Source: an uncultured Pseudomonadota bacterium (GTDB lineage Bacteria; Lernaellota; Lernaellaia; Lernaellales; Lernaellaceae). From it: a stretch of 7,193 nt of DNA. Under the pieces are notes generated by a model. The model searched no databases, had not been told where the DNA came from, and worked only from the letters and a program-made list of their open reading frames with translations. The position numbers and the translations under genes were made by a program. The stretch covers positions 1 through 7,193 of the forward strand of contig CALBTQ010000490.1 in assembly GCA_937967875.1 (NCBI GenBank), in the 5' to 3' direction. Positions 5,746-7,193 of the stretch are shown piece by piece (positions within the stretch are counted from its first letter, which is position 1; every line of letters begins with the position of its first letter).

Positions 5746-7193
5746 TACTGTCCAATGCCGCCGTTGAGCAGGAACCCGGTGATGGTCCGCACTTCCAGCG
5801 TTTCCACATCCACGAAACTGATGCGGCCCAGGGAGTGATCCTGCAAAACGAATCCGAGGTTCAAATCGGCGAGCAATCCCACTTCCAGCGGCGTGCTGGG
5901 CATGGCGATCACATCGGCCAAACCGCCGTCCAAATGCGCCAGCGCCACCTGGCGATAGTCGGGCAAGGGAATGATGCCGTTGCGGCCCTGTTCGTCGAAG
6001 GAAACCAACAGCGGCGTTTGCGGCACCTCGATCGTGTTGATGCGCATGTCGGTAAGATTCATGATCGAGAAGGCTTCGCGCGTGTCCAGGTAGGCGTCGA
6101 AATCGTCTATCGGCTCAAAGTCGCCGCCATAGTGAAACAGGATCGCCGTGCGGTCCTGCGGGGCGATCGCCGCGCCGATCAGCGGTTTGTAGGTCGGCAG
6201 CGTGGTCAGCGAACCGTCGGCGGGATCGAACACATGCACGCGCTCGATGGCCTCGGCGTTGGTGAACAACAAGGCCAGCGCGCCGTCGGACGCCAGTTCG
6301 CCGGAGCCGACGACCTCCTCCGTTTCGTAGACCACGAAATTCAACGTCCGGTTGTCGATCACGAAAATGTGACCGTCCTGCCGGCACAGCGCCAGCGAGA
6401 CGTCGCCGTTTTCCGCCACATCCAAATCGGTGGGGTAGCATTCCAGCTCGATGTCGGCGACCGTCATGTTCGACAAATCCAGCGCCTTGAGCGCGGTGGA
6501 CGCTTCGGCCAGCAAAAAGGCGTACGCCGCATCGGCCGTGACCATCACCTTTTTCAACACCTGCCCGGCATTTAGATCCAAGCCCATGTCCACGGTCGAA
6601 AATCCGCCGTCGGTCAGATCGACGATCGCCAGCGTCGTTTCCGAGGCCAGCAGCGCTTTGTTGTCCGGCGTGACGACCGCCTGGTCCGGCGGAAAGCCGA
6701 TGGCCAGCGAACGCACCGCGCGCGTCGTCAGGTCGACGATCGAAATTTCTCCGTAGCCGTGGCTGCCGCCGTTGGCGACAAATTGGTGGAAGGCCAGCGC
6801 GTAATGATTGTCGGGCGAAAGCACCAGGGCGTTCAGATCCGGTCGGATACCGGCGGTCTGCACTTCATTGGATTGCGTATCGATGATGCTGACCGTGTCT
6901 TCGCCGGCATTGAGCGTCACCATCGTGCGACAATCGTTCGTGGCGCGCAGCAGCACCGGATCGTGGCCGACTTCGATCGTGTCGACGTCCAGACTCACCA
7001 TGTCGATGCGGCTGACGAAATCGCCCTGCTCGTTGAGCACGAACACCGCGCCGTCGCAGATGCGCGGCCGCGTACCCGGGTCGATGTCCTCTTCCGGTTC
7101 GGGGGGCGGCGGCGTGCTGTCGTCGTCATCGTCGCCGGCGTCGTCGTCGTAATAGTCGTCGTCATCATCGTCATCGTCGTCGTAGCCGACGGC
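5745..7193 (-). CDS. Secreted beta-propeller-like protein with Asp-rich tether; 5' end off window
   Basis: The frame is open from the right edge to TAG at 5747-5745: 482 residues visible, true start outside. Visible residues 5-25 are an Asp/Tyr-rich tether, 26-36 a Pro/Glu-rich hinge, then RICDGAVFVLN (44-54) opens the globular part. By analogy with gene A, a lipobox Cys probably lies just upstream (inference). Gene callers may start at the internal GTG (7046), which is wrong because it would delete tether and export signal. Repeated units of about 40 residues follow, such as EDTVSIIDTQSN (98-109), LSPDNHYALAF (125-135), EISIVDLTTRAV (149-160), VTPDNKALLAS (174-184) and GHIFVIDNRTLN (274-285), a YVTN/WD40-like propeller pattern. 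QDHSLGRISFVD (451-462) near the end aligns with gene C. Function is unknown; no enzyme motif is visible. Confidence 0.85.
   Translation of the reverse strand, partial: AVGYDDDDDDDDDYYDDDAGDDDDDSTPPPPEPEEDIDPGTRPRICDGAVFVLNEQGDFVSRIDMVSLDVDTIEVGHDPVLLRATNDCRTMVTLNAGEDTVSIIDTQSNEVQTAGIRPDLNALVLSPDNHYALAFHQFVANGGSHGYGEISIVDLTTRAVRSLAIGFPPDQAVVTPDNKALLASETTLAIVDLTDGGFSTVDMGLDLNAGQVLKKVMVTADAAYAFLLAEASTALKALDLSNMTVADIELECYPTDLDVAENGDVSLALCRQDGHIFVIDNRTLNFVVYETEEVVGSGELASDGALALLFTNAEAIERVHVFDPADGSLTTLPTYKPLIGAAIAPQDRTAILFHYGGDFEPIDDFDAYLDTREAFSIMNLTDMRINTIEVPQTPLLVSFDEQGRNGIIPLPDYRQVALAHLDGGLADVIAMPSTPLEVGLLADLNLGFVLQDHSLGRISFVDVETLEVRTITGFLLNGGIGQ
7119..7181 (-). repeat. GAC/GAT codon tract encoding Asp-rich tether of the edge propeller gene
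   Basis: Visible codons 5-25 read as nine Asp, two Tyr, three Asp, Ala-Gly, then five Asp: 17 of 21 residues are Asp. It is the same kind of tether as in the glycosidase gene but built from a different repeat order, and it is followed by a Pro/Glu hinge. The in-frame continuity with the propeller domain shows that the gene starts beyond the window. Confidence 0.88.

Noticed and set aside
4437..6575. Plus-strand open frame of 712 codons
   Set aside because: It lies antisense to the two propeller genes, is rich in Arg, Gln, His and Asp with no domain pattern or export signal, and crosses their junction. It is what GC-rich codon bias produces opposite real genes.

Overview
This GC-rich window holds four genes, all on the minus strand. 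Read in the direction of transcription (right to left) they are: (D) a secreted beta-propeller protein whose 5' end lies beyond the right edge, (C) a beta-propeller lipoprotein, (B) a five-helix membrane protein fused to an extracytoplasmic beta-propeller, and (A) a lipoprotein glycoside hydrolase of the GH36 / melibiase type (clan GH-D), whose C-terminus lies beyond the left edge. The long plus-strand reading frames look like antisense shadows of these genes. There are no RNA genes, CRISPR arrays or mobile elements that I can recognise.

Organism: lipoproteins with clear lipoboxes, dense GC-ending codon use, and very long Asp-rich tethers (GAC/GAT codon runs) behind the lipobox suggest a high-GC diderm bacterium. 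I associate this tether style with Myxococcota/Bradymonadia-like and related uncultured 'deltaproteobacterial' lineages such as Lernaellota. That assignment is inference; no marker gene is present.

Layout: D and C are separated by 12 bases, and C's Shine-Dalgarno overlaps the D stop codon, so they form an operon and are probably translationally coupled. The similar C-termini of D and C (a shared DH-x-x-G-[KR]-[LI]-S-F motif near the end) suggest tandem paralogues. C is followed 12 bases after its stop by a strong bulged hairpin that probably ends or attenuates the D-C transcript. B follows after a 221-base gap containing several short dyads. Between B and A there are 63 bases, with a good sigma70-type promoter (TTGAAG, 17-base spacer, TACAAT) whose spacer holds a perfect 6-bp inverted repeat, then a strong Shine-Dalgarno. 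A therefore probably has its own, possibly regulated, transcript.

Taken together, the region encodes surface or periplasmic proteins: three propeller proteins with no visible catalytic motifs, presumably for binding or scaffolding, and one secreted carbohydrate-active enzyme. Joint function is not shown by the sequence. The two edge genes are easily misannotated. A has no stop inside the window, and D would be wrongly started at an internal GTG, which cuts off its Asp-rich tether.
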